Shown here piece after piece: positions 18,117 to 27,170 of a stretch of 64,000 nucleotides of DNA. The notes below the pieces were generated by a model, which saw only the letters and a list, made by a program, of their open reading frames with translations, made no database searches and was not told where the DNA came from. Within the stretch, counting starts at the first letter, position 1. Every line of letters starts with the position of its first letter. Source of the stretch: Roseobacter denitrificans OCh 114. GTDB lineage: Bacteria > Pseudomonadota > Alphaproteobacteria > Rhodobacterales > Rhodobacteraceae. The stretch covers positions 953,001 through 1,017,000 of the forward strand of contig NC_008209.1 in the NCBI RefSeq assembly GCF_000014045.1, given 5' to 3'. The position numbers and the translations under genes were made by a program.

Positions 18117-18356
18117 ATTTTTTGACCTGAAACCATGTCAGAGATCAAAAGCGTATCACGTTTTGCAACTTCAATGTAGGGCGTTGCCTTGGTGAGGGGG
18201 TCTCATATGCACAGTCCGGCGACGAAACCGGGGATTAGGCCGAAGATGTCTTGCCATAGTCGGTTTGATCCCCTAAAGAGCGATTTCTCGAACGCGGGAC
18301 CGGCCAAAGCGGCATGCCGAGTCGCGCTTAAACCGATCTGAGACAAGGAGACGGAA

Positions 18357-18557
18357 ATGCCCAAGATGAAGACGAAATCAAGCGCCAAGAAGCGCTTCAA
18401 GGTGACGGCCACTGGCAAGGTCATCGGCGGCCAGGCGGGCAAACGCCACGGCATGATCAAGCGGACCAAGAAGTTCATTCGCGACGCACGCGGCACGACA
18501 GTTCTGTCCGAGCCAGATGCAAAGATCATCAAGGGCTTCATGCCCTACGACCGTTAA
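18357..18557 (+). CDS. rpmI: 50S ribosomal protein L35
   Basis: 66 residues, highly basic: [20 protein letters not shown] at the start and GFMPYDR at the end. Part of the large ribosomal subunit. AAGGAGACGG ribosome site upstream. Followed by rplT 12 bases later. infC, which often precedes this pair, is not adjacent; the 240 bases before it must hold the promoter and any L20-responsive leader. Confidence 0.98.
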
Positions 18558-18569
18558 GGAGAGCCGAAG

Positions 18570-18935
18570 ATGTCCCGTACCAAAGGTGGAACAGTCACCC
18601 ACGCCCGTCACAAGAAAGTCATCAAGGCCGCCAAAGGTTACTACGGTCGCCGCAAGAGCACCTTCAAAGTTGCCCGTCAGGCAGTCGACAAGGCCAACCA
18701 ATACGCCACGCGTGACCGCAAGAACCGCAAGCGCAATTTCCGCGCCCTGTGGATTCAGCGGATCAACGCAGCCGTGCGCAGCCATGACGAAGCGCTGACA
18801 TACAGCCGCTTCATCAACGGTCTGAACCTTGCCGGTATCGAAGTGGACCGCAAGGTGCTTGCTGACCTCGCCGTACACGAACCCGAAGCATTTGGCGCAA
18901 TCGTCAAGCAAGCGCAGGATGCGCTGGCCGCATAA
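18570..18935 (+). CDS. rplT: 50S ribosomal protein L20
   Basis: 121 residues; [38 protein letters not shown] and the C-terminal [20 protein letters not shown] are standard L20 segments. Binds 23S rRNA early in 50S assembly and commonly represses its own operon. Second gene of rpmI-rplT; a strong terminator follows. Confidence 0.98.
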   Translation: MSRTKGGTVTHARHKKVIKAAKGYYGRRKSTFKVARQAVDKANQYATRDRKNRKRNFRALWIQRINAAVRSHDEALTYSRFINGLNLAGIEVDRKVLADLAVHEPEAFGAIVKQAQDALAA

Positions 18936-18960
18936 CGCTAGGGCATGATCAACAGTTCAA

Positions 18961-18989
18961 AGCCGCTCTCCCGGAGGGCGGCTTTTTTG
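18961..18989 (+). terminator. Rho-independent terminator of rpmI-rplT
   Basis: AAGCCGCTCTCCC with GGAGGGCGGCTTTTTT: a GC-rich stem with a run of six T, 25 bases after the rplT stop. Confidence 0.92.
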
Positions 18990-19359
18990 TTGGACGGCAA
19001 CATATTGCGCGCGTGTTTCATGACCTGTTCCAGCCCATCGCGGGATCATCCTGTGCAAATATGCATCGGCAAAACAGGTTCTGGTGGCCCGCGCAGCGAC
19101 GAACACAAAGCCTGTCGTCGCGCTGAAGCTGCGATGCACCCACCGTCGGCTTGTAAAGCAAAGCACTTGCCTTGATTTCATAAACAACGCTAAAGCATCG
19201 CCTGTGCGGCACGGGTCATTCAGCCGGGCTCCGGGTCATGCAAAGGCGCAAAAACTGCCTTTTGGCGCCCATCATCGCAGCGGTGGAAACCTGCGGGTCA
19301 CCGGTGACGATCGCAAAACGGCCAGCGCGGAAAGAGCCGCGGTTCGATAAAGGTGAAAA
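18990..19359. other. 370-base gap with no supported gene
   Basis: No frame shows a family-like protein or a convincing start with a ribosome site, and no tRNA or hairpin RNA is recognised. It probably holds the promoter for the YrbL-like gene at 19360. Confidence 0.6.
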
Positions 19360-20028
19360 ATGTTGTTCACAGCAAGCGTTATCAAGCTTTCCGACGATCA
19401 CAGCATTGCAAACGGCACCGTGCGCATTGTCTACGCGTTTCCCGGTCAACCCGACCTCTTGATCAAGGTTTTCCATGCGTTTGAAGAACGTTCCTCGCGC
19501 AGGCCACTCAAGCGCCTCGCCTGGAGGTTATTCCCCATGCTGAAATTCCGCACCATTCTGAATGAGTTGAAATGTGAGCTACTCGCTTCGCTCAAGCTTG
19601 GCGCGGATATCGAGAACATGCCGATTTCCAGAATGCTGGGTATTGTGCAGACCGACCGGGGCGTCGGTGTTGTCGTGGAACGTATTGATGGGCTGGACGG
19701 TGATCTGGCGCAACGGCTCAATCGGCTTTGCCGGCGTGGGCGCATGGACGAACCGGTGTTGGAAGCGCTGAATGTTTTCGTCGGCAGAATGTTCGACCTG
19801 CACATCGTGGCGCGCGACATCAATTTTTCCAATATTGTCTACGGGACACGCGGTGCGGGCGCGGCCTGTTTCCTGATCGACGGATATGGTGAGCGCAACC
19901 TGATCCCCTTTCGCAGCATGTCCAGGCGAATGAATGATCGTTCGTTGGACCGACAGTTTGCGACGATCGCACGAAAGACAGGTCTCACGTGGCATTCGGA
20001 TCAGCGTGCTTTTTCAAATTCCGGGTAG
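19360..20028 (+). CDS. YrbL-family (PhoP-regulatory network) kinase-like protein
   Basis: 222 residues. The segment VVVERIDGLDGDL, then FDLHIVARDINFSNIVYG (protein-kinase-like catalytic loop HxxxRDxxxxN) and CFLIDGYGERNLIPFRSMSRRMN place it in the YrbL-PhoP_reg family, an atypical kinase fold. The AAAGGTGAAAA ribosome site precedes the ATG. It lies between rplT and pheS on the same strand but has its own upstream gap. Family members are known from PhoP-regulated genes; biochemical activity is not established. Confidence 0.8.
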   Translation: MLFTASVIKLSDDHSIANGTVRIVYAFPGQPDLLIKVFHAFEERSSRRPLKRLAWRLFPMLKFRTILNELKCELLASLKLGADIENMPISRMLGIVQTDRGVGVVVERIDGLDGDLAQRLNRLCRRGRMDEPVLEALNVFVGRMFDLHIVARDINFSNIVYGTRGAGAACFLIDGYGERNLIPFRSMSRRMNDRSLDRQFATIARKTGLTWHSDQRAFSNSG

Positions 20029-20219
20029 GTGATTACCGGCTGTCGAAAGGGCAGGCGTAAGGGGTCCGGGCGCGTCTTTTGATCGCCGTCCTGTGCGGGA
20101 TGCGCACAGCTGCGTGTGCATGTGCCTCAGCCGTCAACGCCTCAGCCCCGCACAACTGCTGGCTTGCCATCAGGGACTGTTCTGCTAGGAAACAGGGCAA
20201 ATCAAGGGACGCGCGGAAT

Positions 20220-21293
20220 ATGGACGATCTCAAGCAAAAATACTTAAGCCAGATAGCGGCAGCGCAGGACGAGGCGGGGCTGGAAGCGATCCGCCTGGCG
20301 GCTGTCGGCAAGAAGGGTGAGGTCGCCCTGAAAATGCGCGAGTTGGGCAAGATGACCCCGGAAGAACGACAGGTCGCTGGCCCGGCCCTCAATGCCCTCA
20401 AAGATGAGATCAATTCGGCGCTGGCTGCCAAGAAAGCGGGCTTGGCGGATGCCGCGCTGGATGCGCGTTTGCGCGACGAGTGGCTGGATGTGACCCTGCC
20501 CGCGCGCGGACGTCCGCGCGGGACGATCCACCCGGTCAGTCAGGTCACCGAAGAAGTCACGGCCATCTTTGGCGAAATGGGGTTTTCGGTCGCCGAAGGG
20601 CCGCGCATTGATACCGATTGGTATAACTTTGACGCGCTCAACATTCCGGGCCACCACCCGGCGCGGGCCGAGATGGACACGTTTTACATGACGCGCGCCG
20701 AAGGCGACGACCGCCCGCCCCATGTGCTGCGCACCCATACGTCCCCTGTGCAAATCCGCACGATGGAGGCGCAGGGCGCGCCCTTGCGCATCATCTGTCC
20801 CGGTGGCGTCTACCGCGCGGATTACGACCAGACGCATACGCCCATGTTCCATCAGGTCGAAGGACTGGCGATCGACAAGGACATCTCCATGGCGAACCTG
20901 AAATGGGTGCTGGAGGAGTTCTTTGCCGCCTTCTTTGAAATCGACGGGATCAAGACGCGGTTCCGCGCGTCGCACTTCCCCTTCACCGAACCCTCGGCGG
21001 AGGTGGATATCCAGTGTTCGTGGATTGATGGGCAATTGCGCATCGGCGAAGGGGACGACTGGCTCGAAGTTCTTGGCTCCGGCATGGTACATCCCAAGGT
21101 GCTGGCCGCCGGCGGGATTGACCCCGACCAGTGGCAGGGCTTCGCCTTTGGCATGGGCATCGACCGCATCGCCATGCTGAAATACGGCATCCCGGATTTG
21201 CGCGCGTTCTTTGATTCCGACCTGCGGTGGCTGCGGCATTACGGGTTTGCCTCGCTGGATCAGCCGACGCTGCATGGGGGGCTGAGTAGGTGA
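20220..21293 (+). CDS. pheS: Phenylalanine--tRNA ligase alpha subunit
   Basis: 357 residues. Catalytic subunit of the alpha2beta2 synthetase charging tRNA-Phe. N-terminal coiled coil ([18 protein letters not shown]), then class II motifs: [14 protein letters not shown], the motif 2 region [21 protein letters not shown], and motif 3 [14 protein letters not shown]. The ATG at 20220 is chosen as the family start; an in-frame upstream start at 20079 would add 47 non-conserved residues. Its stop overlaps the GTG of a HIRAN gene, which separates it from pheT. Confidence 0.96.
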   Translation: MDDLKQKYLSQIAAAQDEAGLEAIRLAAVGKKGEVALKMRELGKMTPEERQVAGPALNALKDEINSALAAKKAGLADAALDARLRDEWLDVTLPARGRPRGTIHPVSQVTEEVTAIFGEMGFSVAEGPRIDTDWYNFDALNIPGHHPARAEMDTFYMTRAEGDDRPPHVLRTHTSPVQIRTMEAQGAPLRIICPGGVYRADYDQTHTPMFHQVEGLAIDKDISMANLKWVLEEFFAAFFEIDGIKTRFRASHFPFTEPSAEVDIQCSWIDGQLRIGEGDDWLEVLGSGMVHPKVLAAGGIDPDQWQGFAFGMGIDRIAMLKYGIPDLRAFFDSDLRWLRHYGFASLDQPTLHGGLSR

Positions 21294-21691
21294 TTGGTTG
21301 GTTCAAAAAGAAGAAAGCCGAAACTGTGAATTTGCCGTTGCTTGATTGTGGCGGGCAATACCAATTCGATATTGTGGGTGAAGCATCTTACCAAATTGAG
21401 TTGGAAGCGATCGCTGGAAAAAAAACCAAAGAGAGCAAGCAGTTTCGTTGTCATGCTGCGATGGTCATCGAAGACAATAATCGTCACGACCCTGAAGCCG
21501 TACGCGTTGTTATTGACAGCAAAACGGTTGGTTACCTTTCTAGAGCGGATGCTCGCCACTTTCGAAAATGGTTTGCAGAACAAGATTTAGGGCTTTTGGG
21601 TGTTGCTGTGAGTGCAGAAATCGTTGGTGGCTGGAAAGACCATGAGTCCGAGGGACATTTCGGCGTAAAACTAGACTTTAATTTTGACTGA
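21290..21691 (+). CDS. HIRAN-domain protein inserted between pheS and pheT
   Basis: 133 residues starting at a GTG that overlaps the pheS stop (GTGA). Residues about 35-130 match the HIRAN pattern: [40 protein letters not shown] and a C-terminal beta strand (FGVKLDFNF). HIRAN domains, as in HLTF, bind DNA ends or stalled forks; stand-alone bacterial ones are poorly known. The N-terminus is short and Lys-rich. Base composition is clearly more AT-rich than pheS and pheT on either side, suggesting later arrival. It is presumably translated with the phe operon. Confidence 0.8.
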   Translation: MIGWFKKKKAETVNLPLLDCGGQYQFDIVGEASYQIELEAIAGKKTKESKQFRCHAAMVIEDNNRHDPEAVRVVIDSKTVGYLSRADARHFRKWFAEQDLGLLGVAVSAEIVGGWKDHESEGHFGVKLDFNFD

Positions 21692-21747
21692 TTTGTAGTC
21701 TGTTACTGCCCGAAGCTTTTGGTTTGAACACAGCATAGGACCTTAGA

Positions 21748-24147
21748 ATGAAATTCACACTCTCTTGGCTCAAAGAGCATCTTGATACCTCTGCCACGCT
21801 GGACGAGATCACCTATGCGCTGACCGACCTTGGTCTTGAGGTCGAAGGGGTCGAGGACCGTGCGGGCAAGCTGCGGGACTTTACTATCGGTTACGTCAAA
21901 TCAGCGGAAAAACACCCGGATGCGGACCGCCTCAAGGTCTGTCAGGTAGCGACTGATGAGGGCGACAAGCAGATCATTTGCGGCGCCCCGAATGCGCGCG
22001 AAGGCATCACCGTCGTCGTGGCGAAACCCGGCGTCTATGTGCCCGGTATTGATACCACCATCGGCGTGGGCAAAATTCGCGGGATCGAAAGCTTTGGCAT
22101 GATGGCCTCCGAGCGCGAGATGGAGCTGTCCGAAGAACACGACGGCATCATCGAATTGCCGAGCGGAGAGGTCGGGCGGTCTTTCGTCGACTGGCTGGCA
22201 GAGCATGACCCGGCCAAGGTTGACCCGGTGATCGAGATCGCGATCACCCCGAACCGGCCCGATGCGCTCGGTGTGCGCGGGATCGCGCGTGATCTGGCGG
22301 CGCGCGGCCTTGGCACGTTGAAGCCGCGCGATGTTGCCGCCGTCGAAGGGGTCTTCCCCTGTCCGGTGAGCATCACCATCGAGGCGGATACGCTGGAGCA
22401 GTGTCCGGTTTTCTTTGGCCGGGTGATCCGGGGTGTCAAGAACGGCCCAAGCCCGCAGTGGCTGCAGGACAAACTACGCGCCATCGGTCTGCGCCCGATT
22501 TCGTTCCTCGTCGATGTGACGAACTTCTTCACCTATGATCGCAACCGCCCCCTGCACGTCTTTGACGCCGACAAGATCGAAGGCAAAACCCTGCGGGTCC
22601 ATCGCGCCAAGGGTGGCGAAACCCTCGTGGGGCTGGACGAAAAGGAATATACCTTTGCAGAAGGCATGACGCTGATCTCTGACGCGGCCAATGTGGAAAG
22701 CATCGCGGGGGTCATGGGCGGCCTTGCGACGGGCTGCACCGCAGAGACCACGAATGTCTTTATCGAAGCGGCCTATTTCGATCCGGTCCGCACGGCCTAT
22801 ACCGGTCGCGCGCTGAAGATCAATTCCGACGCGCGGTATCGGTTTGAACGGGGCATCGACCCGGAATGGACGCCCTACGGGATCGAACATGCAACGCATA
22901 TGATCCTTGAGCATGCAGGCGGTGAGCCCTCCGAGGTCATCGTGGCGGGCAAGATACCTGACACCAACCGGGCCTATAAACTGGATGCCGCGCGGGTGCA
23001 GTCGCTGGTGGGCATGGACATCCCCGAAAGCAGTCAGCGCCAGACGCTGACCGCGCTGGGGTTCCGCCTTGAAGGCAACATGGCCCATGTGCCAAGCTGG
23101 CGCCCGGATGTGCAGGGCGAAGCGGATCTGGTCGAAGAAGTGGCGCGGATTGCCTCGCTTACCAAGCTGAAAGGCAGACCGCTGCCCCGGCTGGATGAAG
23201 GCGTGTCGCGCCCGATCCTGTCGCCGATCCAGCGGCGCGAAGCCATGGCACGGCGGACCTGCGCGGCCTTGGGGTACAACGAATGTGTCAGCTACAGCTT
23301 TATTGATCAGGCCTCTGCCAAGCTGTTCGGTGGCGGAGAGGACGTCACCCGGCTGGAAAACCCGATCAGCAGCGACATGAGCCACATGCGTCCCGCATTG
23401 CTTCCCGGTCTCTTGCAGGCGGCAGCGCGCAATCAGGCGCGGGGCAATATGAACCTCGCGCTGTTTGAGGTCGGCCCTGCCTTTCACGGCGGCGAACCCG
23501 GAGAGCAGCATTTGCTGGTCAGTGGGGTGCTGATCGGGCGGACGGAACCCAAGGATGTGCATGGTGCGTCCCGCGCTGTTGACGTCTATGATGTCAAAGC
23601 GGATGCGGAAGCGGTTCTGGCGGCCATCGGTGCACCTGCCAAGGTACAGATTTTGCGCGGTGCCGCCCCGTGGTGGCATCCCGGTCGGCATGGGATGATC
23701 TGTCTGGGGCCCAAGAAAGTTCTGGGTGTATTCGGCGAAATCCACCCGCGTGTGTTGGCGGCGATGGACGTCAAAGGGCCCGCGATGGGCTTTACCATCT
23801 GGCCGGCCGAGGTGCCGCTGCCCCGCAAGAGTGGCGCGACCCGTGCCGCATTGCAGATTAGCGACCTGCAGGCGGTGGAGCGCGATTTCGCCTTTGTTGT
23901 CGATAGCGGTGTGGAGGCACTGACCCTCGTCAACGCGGCAATGGGGGCTGATAAGGCGCTGATCGAGGATGTGCGCGTCTTTGATGAATTTATCGGCGGC
24001 TCTTTGGGGGAAGGAAAGAAATCCCTTGCGCTGACAGTGCGGATGCAACCCGCGACCCAGACGCTGACCGATAAAGACATCGAAGCGGTCAGCGCAAAGG
24101 TCGTGGAAAAGGTGATCAAGGCCACGGGTGGAACGCTGCGCGCCTGA
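21748..24147 (+). CDS. pheT: Phenylalanine--tRNA ligase beta subunit
   Basis: 799 residues. Editing and structural subunit of phenylalanyl-tRNA synthetase. Domains: MKFTLSWLKEHLDTSATLDEI opening, an N-terminal tRNA-binding OB fold (residues about 40-150, ICGAPNAREGITVVVA), B3/B4 editing domain, B5, the synthetase core, and the C-terminal anticodon-binding FDX-ACB domain (about 705-797). It lies 56 bases after the HIRAN gene, which separates it from pheS. Confidence 0.97.
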   Translation: MKFTLSWLKEHLDTSATLDEITYALTDLGLEVEGVEDRAGKLRDFTIGYVKSAEKHPDADRLKVCQVATDEGDKQIICGAPNAREGITVVVAKPGVYVPGIDTTIGVGKIRGIESFGMMASEREMELSEEHDGIIELPSGEVGRSFVDWLAEHDPAKVDPVIEIAITPNRPDALGVRGIARDLAARGLGTLKPRDVAAVEGVFPCPVSITIEADTLEQCPVFFGRVIRGVKNGPSPQWLQDKLRAIGLRPISFLVDVTNFFTYDRNRPLHVFDADKIEGKTLRVHRAKGGETLVGLDEKEYTFAEGMTLISDAANVESIAGVMGGLATGCTAETTNVFIEAAYFDPVRTAYTGRALKINSDARYRFERGIDPEWTPYGIEHATHMILEHAGGEPSEVIVAGKIPDTNRAYKLDAARVQSLVGMDIPESSQRQTLTALGFRLEGNMAHVPSWRPDVQGEADLVEEVARIASLTKLKGRPLPRLDEGVSRPILSPIQRREAMARRTCAALGYNECVSYSFIDQASAKLFGGGEDVTRLENPISSDMSHMRPALLPGLLQAAARNQARGNMNLALFEVGPAFHGGEPGEQHLLVSGVLIGRTEPKDVHGASRAVDVYDVKADAEAVLAAIGAPAKVQILRGAAPWWHPGRHGMICLGPKKVLGVFGEIHPRVLAAMDVKGPAMGFTIWPAEVPLPRKSGATRAALQISDLQAVERDFAFVVDSGVEALTLVNAAMGADKALIEDVRVFDEFIGGSLGEGKKSLALTVRMQPATQTLTDKDIEAVSAKVVEKVIKATGGTLRA

Positions 24148-24203
24148 TACGTCCGCGCCGGTTGGGCGCTGCAGCATGTAATTGAATTCAAAGGAGATGC
24201 AGC

Positions 24204-24653
24204 ATGACATTGAAAGTGTATCTGTCGGGTGAAATCCACACTGACTGGCGCGAGCAGATCGTGGCGGGGGCGCAGGATCTTGATGTGGTTTTTGACAGCC
24301 CGGTGACCGACCACGCGGCGAGCGACGACTGCGGCGTTGCGATCCTTGGCGCAGAGGACAACAAATACTGGCACGACCACAAGGGTGCGATGGTCAATGC
24401 GATCCGGACGCGCAAGGGGATTGCAGATGCCGATGTGGTTGTCGTGCGGTTTGGCGAGAAATACAAACAGTGGAACGCAGCCTTTGACGCGGGCTATGCG
24501 TCAGCCTTGGGAAAATCCCTGATTATCCTGCATGGGCCAGACCACGCGCATGCCTTGAAAGAGGTCGATGCGGCAGCCCTTGCGGTTGCGGAAGATCCCA
24601 AGCAGGTCGTTGATATTCTGCGGTATGTACTGACCGGCACTTTGCCTTCGTAA
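24204..24653 (+). CDS. YtoQ family protein
   Basis: 149 residues. LKVYLSGEIHTDWREQI at the start and NKYWHDHKGAMVNAIRTRKGIADADVVVVRFGEKYKQWNAAFDAGYA later are signatures of the YtoQ family, related in fold to nucleoside 2-deoxyribosyltransferases (Rossmann-like with a conserved acidic/Asn pocket). Enzymatic role unproven. AAAGGAGATG ribosome site. It follows pheT by 56 bases. Confidence 0.85.
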   Translation: MTLKVYLSGEIHTDWREQIVAGAQDLDVVFDSPVTDHAASDDCGVAILGAEDNKYWHDHKGAMVNAIRTRKGIADADVVVVRFGEKYKQWNAAFDAGYASALGKSLIILHGPDHAHALKEVDAAALAVAEDPKQVVDILRYVLTGTLPS

Positions 24654-24697
24654 CTGACCCTCCCGAGGCGCAGGTGATCTGCGCTCTGTTTTCGGGT

Positions 24698-24730
24698 CCC
24701 GGCGCTCCTTGACGTGCCGGGCGTGTTTTT
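24698..24730 (+). terminator. Probable terminator after the ytoQ-type gene
   Basis: CCCGGC (24698-24703) pairs with GCCGGG (24716-24721), followed by CGTGTTTTT. Short stem with a five-T run, in the gap before mscL. Confidence 0.6.
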
Positions 24731-24822
24731 CCCCCGTGGATGCGCCTTACAACACGGCTCTTATGTGTTAACGAAAGGTTAACGGCCATGTTCAGGGCCG
24801 TCATCAACAGTACGAGGGAAAA

Positions 24823-25251
24823 ATGCTCAACGAATTTAAGACCTTTATTTCAAAGGGAAATGTCATGGATATGGCGGTCGGTATCATCATTGGTGCCGCA
24901 TTTACCGCCATCGTTTCATCTCTGGTCGCAGACCTTGTGAACCCGTTTATCGCGCTTTTCACCGGTGGCATCGACTTTTCGGGGTGGTTTTATGCGCTTG
25001 ACGGCGAAACATATGCGTCACTTGCAGCGGCAACCGATGCGGGTGCGCCGGTCTTTGCCTTTGGCAATTTCATCATGGCCGTGATCAATTTTCTGATCAT
25101 CGCCTTTGTGGTTTTTATGCTGGTCAAAACGGTGAACCGCATCAAAGACGCCGCCGAAGGTGAAAAAGAGGCTGTTGCCGAAGAACCCGCAGGCCCGACC
25201 GAGTTGGATATTCTCAAGGAAATCCGCGACGCCTTGGCCAAACAAGGCTGA
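24823..25251 (+). CDS. mscL: Large-conductance mechanosensitive channel
   Basis: 142 residues. Pentameric inner-membrane channel that opens under membrane tension to release osmolytes on hypo-osmotic shock. N-terminal [34 protein letters not shown] (TM1), a periplasmic loop, TM2 ([21 protein letters not shown]) and a charged C-terminal helix bundle. GAGGGA before the ATG. A repeat element begins 10 bases after the stop. Confidence 0.96.
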   Translation: MLNEFKTFISKGNVMDMAVGIIIGAAFTAIVSSLVADLVNPFIALFTGGIDFSGWFYALDGETYASLAAATDAGAPVFAFGNFIMAVINFLIIAFVVFMLVKTVNRIKDAAEGEKEAVAEEPAGPTELDILKEIRDALAKQG

Positions 25252-25260
25252 TCGCTTCTG

Positions 25261-25363
25261 AAGCGTCATGCAAAAAACCTCGATCACGCAACGCTGCCTG
25301 AAACCCGGGGTTTCAACGCGTTGCGCGATGCTTGATGTTCCAGGTATTTCGTCAGACGTTCTA
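25261..25363 (+). repeat. Dispersed palindromic intergenic repeat, copy 1
   Basis: About 103 bases starting AAGCGTCATGC and ending TTTCGTCAGACGTTCTA. Recurs at 42663, 49467, 54750 and 57768. The ends form an imperfect inverted repeat (GCGTC...TGCGAAAAACC with GGTATTTCGTCAGACGC), and the middle holds a TGAAA...TTTCA hairpin. Sits between the 3' ends of mscL and the convergent gene at 25448. Confidence 0.88.
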
Positions 25364-25375
25364 TATACGATTAAA

Positions 25376-25409
25376 AAAGGGCCTGCCGGCATCTACCGGC
25401 AGGCCCTTT
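25376..25409 (-). terminator. Strong terminator of the peptidoglycan-binding protein gene
   Basis: AAAGGGCCTGCCGG pairs perfectly with CCGGCAGGCCCTTT (14-bp stem, 6-base loop). Read on the minus strand a run of six T follows, so it ends transcription of the gene at 25448; it may also work for mscL in the other direction. Confidence 0.93.
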
Positions 25410-25447
25410 GTTATGTGATGGGGTTCTGTTCGTGCAAAACCGGCGTG

Positions 25448-26773
25448 TCAGTTCCCGCCAAGGTTAAGCGCAGGCAAGGCAAGCCCACCCTGACCAGAGG
25501 TTTGAAGCGGTGCCACGCCGACGACAGGTGCGCTGGTGATCGAGGCTTTGATGATGGCGTTACGCTCGGCTGTCTTGCTTGGGACAAATACCGGTTGCGC
25601 GCCTTGCTCCATTGAGGCGATGGCCGTTTGATACCAGCCGGTTGATGCGGCGGGTGATTTCGCGGTGCCAAAGCCCCAGCGCAGGTGATGACCCATGATT
25701 TCGCTATACGGCATCTGGCCAGCGGCAAGCATGGAAGCTGCCCCGCCAAGCGCCATCTGAGCGTCATCCTGACGATAGCCAAGGCCCAGACAAATCTGAC
25801 CATAGGCTGCGGCGGTCTGCATATTGCCCTGATAGACGCTGTTTGCCACCTGCTGCGCTTGCGTTGCGACAAGTTTCACATCGCCGGTTCCGATCTGCGA
25901 AATGGCCGGAGCCATCGCTTGCGCGATCTGACTGCACTGCCCGGCGAAAACGTCTTCGCTCTGGCCCGTCTGGCTGATCAACCCCTGGCTTTGTGTGATG
26001 GAGAATGCACGCGCCTCGCAGAACTGTTCGCCGAGGGCCTGTTCGGGATCATTGATGTTGTTGGCAAGGATCACGCCCTGATTGGCTTGCGTCATGCCAG
26101 ATACCAGTTCGCAATGGCTGGCCATGGAGGTCACCGCTTGCTGCGCGCCAAAGGTGATCGGCGCGATGGACAGCGGGGCCTGGGCCTGTTGTGTGCCCGT
26201 GTTGTTGGTGAAGCCGCCCGTGTTGGCGTTGTTGCGGGCAACGATACCGTTGTTGTTCTGTACGTTGTCTACCTGCCCGCCGTTGTTGCGGTAGCGATTG
26301 GCATAGGTCGGATCGGCGAAGGCCTTGAGAAGACCGCGTGTCCCTTCATTTGCTACAACCTCAGGGAAGGCGGCACCGCCACCGGCCTGAAGCCGCTGAT
26401 GCGCGCCGACGAGTTGTGAGCGCTGCCAGTCATCCAATCTGCCCGTCGGCTGCCAGCCCATGTAGTTCTGATACTCCGAAATCCCTGCGCGGGAGCGTGG
26501 CCCGAGTGATCCATCTACGGTGCCCACGTTGAACCCGAACCCGTTCAACGATGCCTGCACCTCCCGGTTTTGCTGGCGCTGATAGCTGCTGATCGACGAC
26601 CTTTGCTTTTGCTGTTGTTGCGCACGTTGGTTTTTGCCGATCTGGTTGTTTAGCAAAGCCCCCAAGGCGGCCCCGGCAACAAAGCCCCCGATTGTGCTGT
26701 CCGCCTTTGCGCTTGTTGTTGTGATCATCAAAGTGGCTGCCACAACAGCCGCAATTCCATTCCGCTTTTTCAT
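25448..26773 (-). CDS. Secreted protein with glycine-zipper and peptidoglycan-binding domain
   Basis: 441 residues from the ATG at 26773. Signal peptide (KKRNGIAAVVAATLM...SAKA), then a glycine-zipper stretch (IGGFVAGAALGALLNNQIG), a Gln-rich linker, and a PG_binding_1 domain (EVQASLNGFGFNVGTVDGSLGPRSRAGISEYQ, about 70-105). The rest has Asn/Gln-rich low-complexity and a helical Cys-containing domain (SHCELVSG, EQFCEARA, GQCSQIA, QICLGLGY) of no recognised family. Likely periplasmic or outer-membrane associated. It shares the upstream region with the Srf-like operon, being divergent from it. Confidence 0.8.
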   Translation of the reverse strand: MKKRNGIAAVVAATLMITTTSAKADSTIGGFVAGAALGALLNNQIGKNQRAQQQQKQRSSISSYQRQQNREVQASLNGFGFNVGTVDGSLGPRSRAGISEYQNYMGWQPTGRLDDWQRSQLVGAHQRLQAGGGAAFPEVVANEGTRGLLKAFADPTYANRYRNNGGQVDNVQNNNGIVARNNANTGGFTNNTGTQQAQAPLSIAPITFGAQQAVTSMASHCELVSGMTQANQGVILANNINDPEQALGEQFCEARAFSITQSQGLISQTGQSEDVFAGQCSQIAQAMAPAISQIGTGDVKLVATQAQQVANSVYQGNMQTAAAYGQICLGLGYRQDDAQMALGGAASMLAAGQMPYSEIMGHHLRWGFGTAKSPAASTGWYQTAIASMEQGAQPVFVPSKTAERNAIIKASITSAPVVGVAPLQTSGQGGLALPALNLGGN

Positions 26774-27170
26774 AGCCAATACCCCACGTCAAAATCTTTA
26801 ATTTGCACGATTAAATCAGATTCGCGCCCGCGTCGCACGGTTTTTTTCAGGAAATACGGGGATTTGATTGCTCGAATGTTCTTTGATTTGTGTGAAATGA
26901 ACAGAAAACCGGGCACGGTTTACAGCGCGCATGTCCAAAACGCCGAGTGTGCGCGTATTGAGCCGCCTGATTGCCACAGGGTGATTGACCTCGATTTTTT
27001 TATGCCGTTATCTGGAAGCGCGGGCGCATCGGGGCGATCTGGTGTAGGGTGACATGCATCTGTTTTTCTTGGTGCTTTGGGCAGTGGACGACAGTCCGGA
27101 GTGTCAAAAACCGCAGTTTTGATTTTGCACCGACGTCAGCCGGTGCACCAGTTATTATGCGGAGCCTGAT
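26774..27170. other. 397-base divergent spacer before the Srf-like operon
   Basis: Markedly AT-richer than its surroundings. No gene is supported. It must contain the promoters for the operon starting at 27171 and for the minus-strand gene at 26773. A short inverted pair is seen near 27131-27147 (GACGTCAGCCGGTGC region); nothing conclusive. Confidence 0.5.
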
